Assembly (NCBI GenBank): GCA_016213435.1
Contig: JACRAL010000066.1
Location: 1 to 41,710 of the forward strand
Source of the DNA: Bacteroidota bacterium
GTDB lineage: Bacteria > Bacteroidota > Bacteroidia > Palsa-948
Direction of reading: 5' to 3'
Length of the DNA stretch: 41,710 nt
Position numbers and translations under genes: made by a program. The notes under the pieces are model-generated. The model ran no database searches. It saw only the letters and a list, made by a program, of their open reading frames with translations, and was not told the DNA's origin. How positions within the stretch are numbered: position 1 is the stretch's first letter; every line of letters begins with the position of its first letter. Positions 31,870-40,095 of this stretch are shown piece after piece.

Positions 31870-34512
31870 TTACTGCACAATCACAATTTCCGTTCTGCGA
31901 TTCTTTGCTCTTCCATGAGGATTATCTGAGCCATCCTGATTTTCATTGGCAGCAACTGGCTTGGATTTACCATAGCCAATTGTCTTAATTCTGCTCTTGC
32001 TAATTCCTTTTGATACAAGATAAGCAGATACGGAATTTGCCCTTTGTTTAGAAAGCGTAAGATTGTATTCATCAGAACCCTTAGAATCAGTATATCCGGA
32101 AACTTCAATCTTTGCTTTCTTATTTACACTCTTCAGAAAATCAACTGCTTTATCCAGTTCAGAAGTAAACTCACTTTTCAAGCTGGAATTGTCGTAATCA
32201 AATAATATATTGTTAATTGAAATAGTAGTTACAGTAGAAATAGTACCACTTGCGGTGGTAGAAGTCGTAGAGATAACGGTACTTGAAGCAGCTTCAGATA
32301 CAGCAGATACAGTTGTTGTTCCAGCAGTATGAGATCCAGATGTTGTTGTGCCTGTTGCAGTCGTTTTTGTTTGGGATTTTGAAACAATCACAACAGAATC
32401 GGTTGGAAGTGCAACAACTTTTTCTTTTACTTCCAATGGAAGTTCTTTTGATTTTTCAGATGAAAACTTGCTGGCTATTGCAGCAGTTTGCAAAGGTGAT
32501 TTTAAAATACTTATAACTTCATCCGGAGGACGGTTGATAATAGATGCCATCACGGTTGGCTCAACCTTGATTATTTTTGCAAGCGAATCGGAGGAAATAA
32601 AATAATCGATCTTATTTGTTTCATTAACGGTGTTCGGCTCTTGTGATTTAGGCGAATCTGCTGTAGCTTGTTGCGACTCAACTTTTTCAACACGGGTTAA
32701 ATATTCAGAATACAGTTTCCCTTTATTCAAAGTAGACTCATCAGGTTCAACTCCAATGATTGAATTAACTGGCGGTTGGGCTGCAAGTTCCTTCTTTAAT
32801 TTTACAGCCATCTCCGTATCTGTATGAAGGGCTTTGTCTATATCAAAGAATGCATTTTGCATTCCCACTTCCTGACCTACTGTTTGCCCATTTGCTGTTA
32901 CAGGCACAAATTTAATTTGCTGATAAAGTTGATAAAAACTTTTTTGATCCGGAATATAAACTTCTTCCTCATGCGGCTTGTATCCTGGGGCAGTTACATT
33001 GAAAAGATATTTTTTGTTTGGCGGAAATATTAGCAAGTACTCACCCGTAGCGCTGTTCGAAGTGCAATTCATCACTTCCTTTCCGGTTTCTTTATCTATT
33101 ATTTTAATACATGCCTGCATTGGTCTCAGTGAATCTCCACCCAACACAATGCCTTTAATCTCAGTAACAGGAACACTAACACCCGGAAAAAGCAATATGT
33201 AAATATCCATATTACCAATTGTTCCATCCCTCATGGATGCAAAATAAGCGTGATCGCCTTTTGCATTGATCACAAAGTAAATATCATCACCGGCCGTGTT
33301 TACAGGATAACCAAGATTTTTTGGAGTTGTCCATCCGGTATTTTCAAAAGAAGATTTAAAAATATCATAAGCACCCATGCCGTTATGTCCTTTTGAAGAG
33401 AAGTAAAGTGTTTTTCCGTCTGCCTGAATGAAAGGAGAATCCTCATCGTAAGGTGTATTGATGGTGGAACCCAAATTCACTGCTTGCCCCCAGTCACCGT
33501 CAGTTTGTTTTTCCGATTTCCAGATGTCGAGACCGCCAAAACCATCTTTGCGATCACTTGAAAAATAAACTGTTTTTTCATCTGCAGAAATACTGATACT
33601 GGGCTGACGACTTTTTTTGTAGTTGATGTTAGAATTTAATTTAATAGGTGCTCCCCATTTATTCCCACTCAATGTTGAAACATAAATATCTTCATGCTTA
33701 TAGATAAATAATTTTTGCCCGTCACTGGATAATGCAATAGATCCCTCGTGACTCGGAGAATTGATATTCAAGTCTAATTTCTTTGAATTAACGATTTTGG
33801 GACTTGAGTTATCAATAGGAAGCGAGTCCAGTTTTTCCGGTTTACCCCATTGCCAATCTACATTTTTAGCAATATAAATATCCTCATAATATTCTCCTTT
33901 CTCATCAAAAAATCCACCGGTACTTCCTTCCCTGCGTGAAGTGAAGATTAAAACAGACTCATCCGCAGAAATAACCGGAGCATAATCAGCATAACGCGAA
34001 TTAACTGAACGAAGTGGAGTGATTTCTACTTTTGTTGGAGTTTCAGCAAGCACCTTTCCAAACTTACACTGATTTATCTTTTGAACAACTTCTTTTCGCA
34101 ACATTATTCCTTCTTCATCCAAAGAGAGATAGGATGAAAATTTCTCATACATCTTTATTGCATCATCAAAACGGCTTGAAAAATGATATGCCTGAGCAAG
34201 GTAATAATACACAAACGGAAATACATCGGATGTGCTGTTGGTATCCTTAATAGCTCTTTCAAAGAAAGGTATGGATTTGTGTTTTTCTGTTGGCGAGTTC
34301 AAATAACAAAATCCGACATTGAAATTATAGTCCGGGTTTTCGGAATGCAATCCCTGAAGTTTGAGATAAACAGACAATGCAGACTGAAAATTAGAGGAAT
34401 TAATATATTTTTCTGCTTCAACAACAAGTTTTTTTTCGCTCTGAGAAAAAGCAAGCGAGCAGATAAAAAAAATATTGAAAATGACGAGTTGAATTATACG
34501 CATTTTTTTCAT
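31870..34512 (-). CDS. PorE-like outer-membrane protein with long Ser/Thr linker
   Basis: The product of about 880 residues has a signal peptide (MKKMRIIQLVIFNIFFICSLAFSQ). The start at 34512 was chosen for that signal; 34533 is also possible. Domains in order are TPR repeats (about 25-145), a PD40/WD40-like beta-propeller (about 170-440, with YFSSDRKDGFGGLDIW and LYFSSKGHNGMGAYDIF), a carboxypeptidase-regulatory-like domain (about 450-530), a long low-complexity linker (about 540-760, very Thr/Ser-rich near its end), and an OmpA domain (about 770-880, ISGYTDS-type motif EVSGYTDSKGSDEYN and NRRTEIVIV). This is the PorE layout of the type IX secretion system, plus an unusual linker. It may tether a T9SS complex to peptidoglycan. 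Confidence 0.9.
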   Translation of the reverse strand: MKKMRIIQLVIFNIFFICSLAFSQSEKKLVVEAEKYINSSNFQSALSVYLKLQGLHSENPDYNFNVGFCYLNSPTEKHKSIPFFERAIKDTNSTSDVFPFVYYYLAQAYHFSSRFDDAIKMYEKFSSYLSLDEEGIMLRKEVVQKINQCKFGKVLAETPTKVEITPLRSVNSRYADYAPVISADESVLIFTSRREGSTGGFFDEKGEYYEDIYIAKNVDWQWGKPEKLDSLPIDNSSPKIVNSKKLDLNINSPSHEGSIALSSDGQKLFIYKHEDIYVSTLSGNKWGAPIKLNSNINYKKSRQPSISISADEKTVYFSSDRKDGFGGLDIWKSEKQTDGDWGQAVNLGSTINTPYDEDSPFIQADGKTLYFSSKGHNGMGAYDIFKSSFENTGWTTPKNLGYPVNTAGDDIYFVINAKGDHAYFASMRDGTIGNMDIYILLFPGVSVPVTEIKGIVLGGDSLRPMQACIKIIDKETGKEVMNCTSNSATGEYLLIFPPNKKYLFNVTAPGYKPHEEEVYIPDQKSFYQLYQQIKFVPVTANGQTVGQEVGMQNAFFDIDKALHTDTEMAVKLKKELAAQPPVNSIIGVEPDESTLNKGKLYSEYLTRVEKVESQQATADSPKSQEPNTVNETNKIDYFISSDSLAKIIKVEPTVMASIINRPPDEVISILKSPLQTAAIASKFSSEKSKELPLEVKEKVVALPTDSVVIVSKSQTKTTATGTTTSGSHTAGTTTVSAVSEAASSTVISTTSTTASGTISTVTTISINNILFDYDNSSLKSEFTSELDKAVDFLKSVNKKAKIEVSGYTDSKGSDEYNLTLSKQRANSVSAYLVSKGISKSRIKTIGYGKSKPVAANENQDGSDNPHGRAKNRRTEIVIVQ

Positions 34513-34557
34513 TTTAGAAAACCTCTTAATCACACATCACCAAGGTTTTGAATAGCA

Positions 34558-34565
34558 CAAAAATA
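34558..34565 (-). promoter_or_regulatory. Possible -7 box of the long PorE-like gene
   Basis: The minus strand reads TATTTTTG, a TAnnTTTG match about 46 bases before the start at 34512. No -33 box is seen, and the gene could instead be read from the upstream operon. Confidence 0.35.
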
Positions 34566-34576
34566 CATTATTTCCA

Positions 34577-35776
34577 TTACTCTGCCTTGAAAAAATCAAG
34601 CTGAGAAAACCGAATGAGGTGAATGTTAGCATAATAATAATTCAAAATCTTTATATAGGAGTAACCAAGCTCCGCCATTCTTTTTGCCCCTTCTTGACAA
34701 AGCCCTACCCCATGACCGAATCCTCTCCCTGTAAAAAGAACATTTTCTCCTTCCTCCCTGATGGTAAAAAAAGTTGATTTGAGTTTCATGTCTTCGCGAA
34801 CAAATTTGAGGGGGATAAAATAATCATCATTCAAAAGATACACTTTGCGATTCGGCTGATCAAAACTCAATACTTTTCTTACCTGCAGCGAATCATTAAC
34901 AGGATAATTATATTTTGTTTTAATGTAATCCAACCACAAGTCTTTCGGAATTCTTTTTTCCCACACTGCATTTGCTCTGCGTAAACAGAAAGTATCGTTA
35001 ACAGAACGAAGACATAAAACTGATTTAGACCACACATCTTCCGAGTTCATCGTCTGGCCTCCGCAGTTGGAATAAAATGCCGCAGTAATAATCCGTGCGC
35101 TGTCATCCACCAGAATATATTCAGAAGTTTCAAATGCAGCACGGTCAATATTCTGACTAAACGTTTTCCCCTTAAAAACCTGACAATGCACTTCATCGCA
35201 CAACTGAAACCCTTCGTCTTCATGTCTGCGCCAATTTCCCAGCGCATAGGTCCGGCAGACGATGGTCTTTACCTTATTAAATTCCTGAGGATTGTTCGTG
35301 CCAACTTCCCACTGAACCACTCCTGCCACATATTTTTCTATATCTACTCGGTTAATTATTCGGAGTGATTTGAACTGAGTCGAAATCTGAAGTTCATCAT
35401 CATAGGTTCTTATTTTATAATCGGGCTGGACAGATTTTATTTTAAAACTTGAAGCAGCCGCCACAGGAACAAATCGCACCGAGCGAAACTTTCCTGAAAA
35501 ATTTGACTTTTGAAGAAGTACAGAATCCCCTGCAAGTAAAACCGAAATGAAAGAAATATCATCTGCTTCAAAAAGCTTTATGCTGTCGCCATAAACGCTG
35601 TAATCTCCCGAAACATGAAAAAAATTAATTGAAGATATATTATAACTATTGAAAAGACGAATTGAGATAGTCTGCTCTTTACCATTTACCTCCCGATATC
35701 TATCGGTATGCGCGCTAGCACTTGTCAAATGACCAACAAAAAACAAAAAAAGAAATAGCCAAAATATTTTCTTCAT
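34577..35776 (-). CDS. SpoIID/LytB-domain protein
   Basis: The exported protein of about 399 residues has a signal peptide (MKKIFWLFLFLFFVGHLTSASA). The start at 35776 was chosen because it begins at the signal; 35788 adds four residues. The SpoIID domain runs from about residue 135 to 385, with NRVDIEKYVAGVVQWEVG, KTIVCRTYALGNW and the conserved end FTGRGFGHGVGLCQEGAKRMA. SpoIID proteins cut glycan strands or stimulate amidases; outside spore formers they are thought to remodel the wall. A small palindrome (CCGATA/TATCGG at 35693-35706) encodes part of the mature N-terminus. The gene follows the PorE-like gene by about 20 bases, which suggests a wall-linked envelope operon. Confidence 0.88.
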   Translation of the reverse strand: MKKIFWLFLFLFFVGHLTSASAHTDRYREVNGKEQTISIRLFNSYNISSINFFHVSGDYSVYGDSIKLFEADDISFISVLLAGDSVLLQKSNFSGKFRSVRFVPVAAASSFKIKSVQPDYKIRTYDDELQISTQFKSLRIINRVDIEKYVAGVVQWEVGTNNPQEFNKVKTIVCRTYALGNWRRHEDEGFQLCDEVHCQVFKGKTFSQNIDRAAFETSEYILVDDSARIITAAFYSNCGGQTMNSEDVWSKSVLCLRSVNDTFCLRRANAVWEKRIPKDLWLDYIKTKYNYPVNDSLQVRKVLSFDQPNRKVYLLNDDYFIPLKFVREDMKLKSTFFTIREEGENVLFTGRGFGHGVGLCQEGAKRMAELGYSYIKILNYYYANIHLIRFSQLDFFKAE

Positions 35777-35797
35777 AAATATCAACAAAGATGGGAA

Positions 35798-37780
35798 TTA
35801 CTTTGAAATCACCTTAAACTCTGTTCTTCGGTTCATCTGGCGGTGTTCGTCAGAATCATTGGCGACAACGGGTTTTGTATCTCCATATCCTTTAAAAGTC
35901 AACCGCTCTTTTGCAATTCCATTTGCAACTAGATATTCCAAAACAGATTTCGCACGATTCTCAGAAAGCACCTGATTCAATTTTCTCTCTCCCACATTAT
36001 CGGTATGACCACCAAGTTCAATTTCAAGTATACTGTTTTTATTCAGGAAGTCAACCAACTTATTCAGTTCGCTTTTTGATTCATCTTTTAAATTGAATTT
36101 ATTCGTCTCAAAGAAAACATTTCTCAACACAACTATAGAATCTTTTGTGATTGGCGAAAGGGGAATGTTCAGCACAAAGGGCTGGTAATCCTTACTTTCA
36201 TTCAGCACAAAATTTTCTGAATAAAACAAATAAGCTGTTTTGGAAGTGTTGAAAGCATAATTCTTATTCACCGGAAGACAGATAAAAAATTCTCCGTTTG
36301 TTTTATTTGAAAGCCATTTTACAACAGAATTTCCCGTTTGCAGATCCACCACATCAATATCTGCATCCAGCGGAAGCTTAGTTACCGCATCGAAAACTTT
36401 TCCTTTCACAAAAATGGTTTTCCCTGGCTGAGCGGCTTCGTACAGATCAAAAGTATAAATGTCAAGTCCTCCGTATCCTCCCGTGCGGTCAGAAGCAAAA
36501 TAAGCAATCTTTCCATCGCGCGACACAAGCAAACTATTTTCATCACTGAAAGTATTTATCGGATAACCCAGATTCACCGACTCGCCCCATTCACCATTCG
36601 GCTGCCTGCGCGACATAAAAATATCAAGCCCTCCCATTCCCGGATGTCCATCGGAAGAAAAATACAATGTCTGATTATCAGGATGAATGAATACCGACTG
36701 TTCATTTCCTTTTGTATTGATCACACCACTCAAGGGAATCGCTTTACCGAATTGCCCGTTCTCTCCCATCACAGCCATATAAATATCCGGATTGCGAATT
36801 TCCATTGAGCTGGCTTCTCTTTTCCCGCGAATGAAATACAATGTTTTTCCATCGGATGAAAAACTCGGCTGTGTTTCCCAATGATACGTATTCACTCCGG
36901 ATCCTGCATTTCTTGGCTTGCTCCAGTCGTTCCCTTCTTTGACCGAACAAAAAATATCGCAGCTTCCATATCCTTTTCGTCCCAATCCGTAATCGTGACC
37001 ATTTGCGTTATCATACATTTCTTCCGAGACAACAAAAAATAACATATTCCCATCGGCAGAAAGCGAAGGTGCGCCTTCGTTGCGCTCTGTATTTATTTTC
37101 GGACCAATACTGTAAGCAGTTCCCCACTTGCCATCAATTTTATCGCTCACATAAAAATCTTCCTGCCAACCATAAGGACTACTCTTGGAAGGCAGATTAC
37201 GGGTGAATAAAAATGTTTGCTCATCCGCAGTCATGCAGGGAAAATATTCATCGTATTGCGAATTAAGTCCTGTACCAGCGTTTACCGGCTTGAAAGGAAC
37301 CGGATTTTCAATTGCCGGAATCGCAAAATCACAATTGGCGCTCCATTGTTCTGCTTTTGCATTTATCTCTTTGTTTTCCGAAGGGTTTTTCAAAAACCTG
37401 AGCAAGTTTTGTTTTGCATCCTTATAATTGCCCGTAGCAATTTGAAATTTTGCAAGCGAATAATAATTCATCGAAGAAAAACCCGGACTTATCTCTATTG
37501 CCTTTTTCATTTCCTCCACCGCTTTCTCCGGCTGTTTCAAATCACCATAAATATATGAAAGCATCATGTGCGCCTCAATGAACATATTATCTTTTTCAAT
37601 TGCTACAAGCAAAGACTTCTTGGCGTTTTCTCCATCACGACTATTAGCAAACTGAACAGCTTCTTCGTAATGCTTAATGGCTTTTTTGTTTTTTGAAGAA
37701 TAGTTCTGCTGCGCATGGCAAATGTAAGATGGCAGATGGCAGATGACAAATACAAAAAGTATTTTTAAAATTTTATTCAT
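35798..37780 (-). CDS. PorE-like outer-membrane protein (TPR, propeller, CRD, OmpA)
   Basis: The 660-residue protein matches the PorE layout closely, including length (Porphyromonas PorE is about 680). It has a signal peptide, TPR repeats (about 28-140), and a five-repeat PD40 propeller (about 170-450, with LYFSSDGHPGMGGLDIFMSR and YFASDRTGGYGGLDIYTFD). A carboxypeptidase-regulatory-like domain (about 455-530) and an OmpA domain (about 545-660, GGHTDNVGERKLNQVLSENRA, NRRTEFKV) follow. PorE helps anchor the PorK/PorN and PorL/PorM parts of type IX secretion to the wall; orthology is likely but unproven, since the long paralogue downstream is similar. The signal-peptide end ICHLPSYICHAQ is encoded by a heptamer array (37715-37756). 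It follows queE by 26 bases. Confidence 0.9.
   Translation of the reverse strand: MNKILKILFVFVICHLPSYICHAQQNYSSKNKKAIKHYEEAVQFANSRDGENAKKSLLVAIEKDNMFIEAHMMLSYIYGDLKQPEKAVEEMKKAIEISPGFSSMNYYSLAKFQIATGNYKDAKQNLLRFLKNPSENKEINAKAEQWSANCDFAIPAIENPVPFKPVNAGTGLNSQYDEYFPCMTADEQTFLFTRNLPSKSSPYGWQEDFYVSDKIDGKWGTAYSIGPKINTERNEGAPSLSADGNMLFFVVSEEMYDNANGHDYGLGRKGYGSCDIFCSVKEGNDWSKPRNAGSGVNTYHWETQPSFSSDGKTLYFIRGKREASSMEIRNPDIYMAVMGENGQFGKAIPLSGVINTKGNEQSVFIHPDNQTLYFSSDGHPGMGGLDIFMSRRQPNGEWGESVNLGYPINTFSDENSLLVSRDGKIAYFASDRTGGYGGLDIYTFDLYEAAQPGKTIFVKGKVFDAVTKLPLDADIDVVDLQTGNSVVKWLSNKTNGEFFICLPVNKNYAFNTSKTAYLFYSENFVLNESKDYQPFVLNIPLSPITKDSIVVLRNVFFETNKFNLKDESKSELNKLVDFLNKNSILEIELGGHTDNVGERKLNQVLSENRAKSVLEYLVANGIAKERLTFKGYGDTKPVVANDSDEHRQMNRRTEFKVISK
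37715..37756. repeat. Heptanucleotide array in the PorE-like signal peptide
   Basis: Units of ATGGCAG type (ATGGCAA, ATGTAAG, then ATGGCAG, ATGGCAG, ATGACAA, ATACAAA) are read on the minus strand. They encode most of the hydrophobic core and cleavage region of the signal peptide (ICHLPSY then ICHAQ, a seven-residue period). Confidence 0.88.
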
Positions 37781-37806
37781 ACGAACAAATAATCAATAAC
37801 TGTTCC

Positions 37807-38466
37807 CTAAGGAATCCCAATATATTTATGCGTTTGCAAAGAAATTCTCCATTGTGAATTTTGCATAACATAATCAACAATCAAAGGAAGCATTGTGTTG
37901 CGTTTGCTCCATTCGGGCTGAAGGAACCTCACCCCCTGCCCCTCTCCCAGAGGAGAGGGGAGAAATGCAGCATTCTGCTCTGCCCAACGGAAATCATCTT
38001 TATTATGCACAATAACTTTCAATTCATTTGCTTTGATAAAATTTTCTTCCAATGCCGGCATTGTTTTTTTGGGAGAGAGACAAATCCAATCCCATTCACC
38101 GGTAATTTTATAAGCACCCGAAGTTTCCAAAAATGTTTGAATGCCTTTTTTTTTGAGTTCTTTTGTAAGATATGTAAGATCAGAAATGCATGGCTCGCCA
38201 CCTGTCACAACCACCGCTTTGGCAGGAAACTTTGCTGCGTTCTCAATAATTTTATCTGTTTCAGTAAGCGGATGAATGCTTGCATCCCAACTTTCTTTCA
38301 CATCGCACCAATGGCAGCCCACATCGCATCCTCCTATGCGGATAAAATAGGCGGGTTTACCGGAATGGAATCCCTCTCCCTGAATGGTATAGAATTCTTC
38401 CATCAGAGGAAGTTTTTCCAGTTTCAAATCTAAAGTTTCAGGTTTAAGGTTAACAGCCAAAGGCAT
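37807..38466 (-). CDS. queE: 7-carboxy-7-deazaguanine synthase (radical SAM)
   Basis: QueE converts carboxytetrahydropterin to 7-carboxy-7-deazaguanine in queuosine synthesis. The 219-residue protein has the QueE-type motif CDVGCHWC (Cys47, Cys51, Cys54), which binds the 4Fe-4S cluster, and FYTIQGEGFHSGKPAYF. VVTGGEP near 90 and the C-terminal LQPEWSKRN and SLQTHKYIGIP complete the fold. Two segments come from repeats. The N-terminal 20 residues (NLKPETLDLKLEKL) are a 7-base array (38411-38459), and FLPSPLGEGQGVR in a surface loop comes from the palindromic element at 37926-37965. Active-site motifs are intact. No other queuosine genes are in the window. Met22 (38403) is an alternative start. 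Confidence 0.95.
   Translation of the reverse strand: MPLAVNLKPETLDLKLEKLPLMEEFYTIQGEGFHSGKPAYFIRIGGCDVGCHWCDVKESWDASIHPLTETDKIIENAAKFPAKAVVVTGGEPCISDLTYLTKELKKKGIQTFLETSGAYKITGEWDWICLSPKKTMPALEENFIKANELKVIVHNKDDFRWAEQNAAFLPSPLGEGQGVRFLQPEWSKRNTMLPLIVDYVMQNSQWRISLQTHKYIGIP
37926..37965. repeat. Palindromic element inside queE
   Basis: The 40 bases begin with ACCTCACCCC and contain a perfect 9-pair hairpin (37939-37947 with 37952-37960, 4-base loop). They match the ffh copy at 37 of 40 positions, with the first 24 identical. On the minus strand they encode LPSPLGEGQGV. Confidence 0.9.
38411..38459. repeat. Heptanucleotide array in the queE N-terminus
   Basis: Units run as AGTTTTT, CCAGTTT, CAAATCT, then AAAGTTT, CAGGTTT, AAGGTTA. 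On the minus strand they encode NLKPETLDLKLEKL between the start codon and the conserved LPLMEEF. Confidence 0.8.
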
Positions 38467-38497
38467 AGTATTGGTAAAAATACAGAAATAGTTTGTT

Positions 38498-38505
38498 TAC
38501 CTTTG
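38498..38505 (+). promoter_or_regulatory. -7 box next to the start of the 226-residue lipoprotein
   Basis: TACCTTTG is a perfect -7 match only four bases before the ATG at 38510, so the mRNA should be leaderless or nearly so. Confidence 0.6.
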
Positions 38506-38509
38506 CACC

Positions 38510-39190
38510 ATGAAACTATTTATACAAGTATTTTTTCTGCTTTTCATTTTCGGATGCAGCGGGAATCAATCTGAAGAAAATAAAACTACTACTTCCTCTT
38601 CTAATTCTGCTTCTTCATTCATGCCTAAGAAATCTCAATTCAAATATTGGAATGCAAAGTTTTTTGGCTACAAAAATGATTCCCAAATAAATCAAATCCA
38701 GAATCACTTTCCAGATACTCTCACAATGAGACAAAGGAAAAGATGGGACTATAATGATGAAGGAATAACCCTCTCAGAAATGTATTACGGGGGAAAACTT
38801 CTTTCTTTTCAAAACCATATTGGAGATATCTCACCAATTGTAATTGAAGGAAGTTCTGATGACTATGGCGCTTATACATTAATCTGTTTAAATAAAAATG
38901 CAGAAATGATCTCATGGATAAACTTAGCTGGAGGACCACAAGGTGGACATGATTCTTCATCCTGTGATTCGTGCATTCCGAGAATTTATTCACATGAAAA
39001 ACATTCTGTATTTCTTAACGATTCCTGTATTAAAACTTATTTTATAAAATCGGTTTATGTTGTCGATACGATTTCGAAAAAAAATGAAACTTTCACTTTT
39101 GATTCCATCGTTTCAACTCATCAGATTTTAAGAAATGGCAAAATAGTTTTACTAAGAAAAGATAGCATTCGAATAAGAAATCCTTTCTGA
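38510..39190 (+). CDS. Lipoprotein of unknown function
   Basis: The 226-residue protein has a short signal peptide with lipobox FIFGC (Cys16), followed by a Ser/Thr/Asn-rich spacer (about 17-45). The rest (about 50-226) alternates short strands with charged turns. Cysteines in SSSCDSCIPR near 160 lie close together and could form a disulphide or bind a metal. No family is recognised. Its stop is one base from the folD stop on the other strand, with no terminator between. It has its own -7 box directly beside the start codon. An outer-membrane or periplasmic location is inferred from the lipobox only. Confidence 0.8.
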   Translation: MKLFIQVFFLLFIFGCSGNQSEENKTTTSSSNSASSFMPKKSQFKYWNAKFFGYKNDSQINQIQNHFPDTLTMRQRKRWDYNDEGITLSEMYYGGKLLSFQNHIGDISPIVIEGSSDDYGAYTLICLNKNAEMISWINLAGGPQGGHDSSSCDSCIPRIYSHEKHSVFLNDSCIKTYFIKSVYVVDTISKKNETFTFDSIVSTHQILRNGKIVLLRKDSIRIRNPF

Positions 39191-39191
39191 T

Positions 39192-40070
39192 TTAATAAAC
39201 CTCTCTCCTACACGCCTTCAACGTATTCATCATTAAAGAAGTGATCGTCATCGGTCCTACTCCACCGGGCACGGGAGTAATGAAAGAACATTTTGGAGCC
39301 ACTTCATCGTATTTCACATCGCCCAAAAGTTTCCAGCCGGTTTTTGTTTTGTCGGATTTCACGCGCGTGATACCAACATCAATAATTACAGCTCCTTGTT
39401 TTACATAATCTGCCGTCAGAAATTCTGCTTTCCCAAGCGCGGCAACAATAATGTCGGCTTGCAGGCAAAGTTCTTTCAAGTTTTTTGTTTTGCTGTGCGT
39501 GATGGTAACCGTGCAATTTCCGGGATTGGAATTTCGCACCATTAAAATACTCATAGGCAAACCAACGATATGGCTTCTGCCGATCACCACGCAATTTTTT
39601 CCGGCAGTTTCTATTTTGTATCGCTCCAAAAGCTGAATGATTCCGTAAGGAGTTGCAGGAAGATAAGTCGGCAGGTTCAGCGCCATTCTTCCCACATTGG
39701 CAGGATGAAAACCATCCACATCTTTTTTAGGATCAATGGCTTCGGTTACTTTTTGTTCGTTGATATGCTTTGGCAAAGGAAGCTGAACAATAAATCCGTC
39801 AATGTCTTTATCGTTATTCAGTTCTGCAATTTTATCAAGCAGTTCTTTTTCAGTTGCTGTTGCCGACATGCGGACAAGCGTGGAAGCAAATCCCACTTTC
39901 TCGCAGGCTTTCACTTTTCCGCCCACATAGGTTTCGCTCGCACCATCGTTGCCCACAAGAATGGCAGCAAGGTGAGGGATTTTCTTTCCGGCAGCTTTCA
40001 GTTTCTGCACTTCCAAAGCGATCTCGCTCTGAATTTCTTCTGATACTTTTTTTCCGTCTATAATTATCAT
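39192..40070 (-). CDS. folD: Methylenetetrahydrofolate dehydrogenase / cyclohydrolase
   Basis: FolD interconverts 5,10-methylene-, methenyl- and 10-formyl-tetrahydrofolate for purine and formyl-Met synthesis. The 292-residue protein is full length. The catalytic Tyr and Lys lie in [16 protein letters not shown] near 50-65. QLPLPKHI near 100, [14 protein letters not shown] near 120, the NAD(P)-binding [14 protein letters not shown] near 165, and [11 protein letters not shown] near 270 are all present. It lies 25 bases downstream of ffh on the same strand, so it may be co-transcribed with it. Confidence 0.97.
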   Translation of the reverse strand: MIIIDGKKVSEEIQSEIALEVQKLKAAGKKIPHLAAILVGNDGASETYVGGKVKACEKVGFASTLVRMSATATEKELLDKIAELNNDKDIDGFIVQLPLPKHINEQKVTEAIDPKKDVDGFHPANVGRMALNLPTYLPATPYGIIQLLERYKIETAGKNCVVIGRSHIVGLPMSILMVRNSNPGNCTVTITHSKTKNLKELCLQADIIVAALGKAEFLTADYVKQGAVIIDVGITRVKSDKTKTGWKLLGDVKYDEVAPKCSFITPVPGGVGPMTITSLMMNTLKACRREVY

Positions 40071-40095
40071 AATTTATTGCTTTTGACTTACTAAT

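Noticed and set aside
31444-31880. Minus-strand reading frames of 68 and 113 codons
   Set aside because: They lie across the RNase P RNA, whose conserved blocks and helix P1 are on the plus strand.
34577-35776. SpoIID-like gene as a sign of sporulation
   Set aside because: No other sporulation gene is present and the surroundings are Bacteroidota envelope genes. The domain is widespread outside spore formers.
37926-37965. Palindromic element in queE as a transcription terminator
   Set aside because: It has a stem but no T-run and lies in the middle of an open, conserved reading frame.
37861-38433. 190-codon plus-strand frame
   Set aside because: It is antisense to queE, whose cluster-binding cysteines and other motifs are intact.
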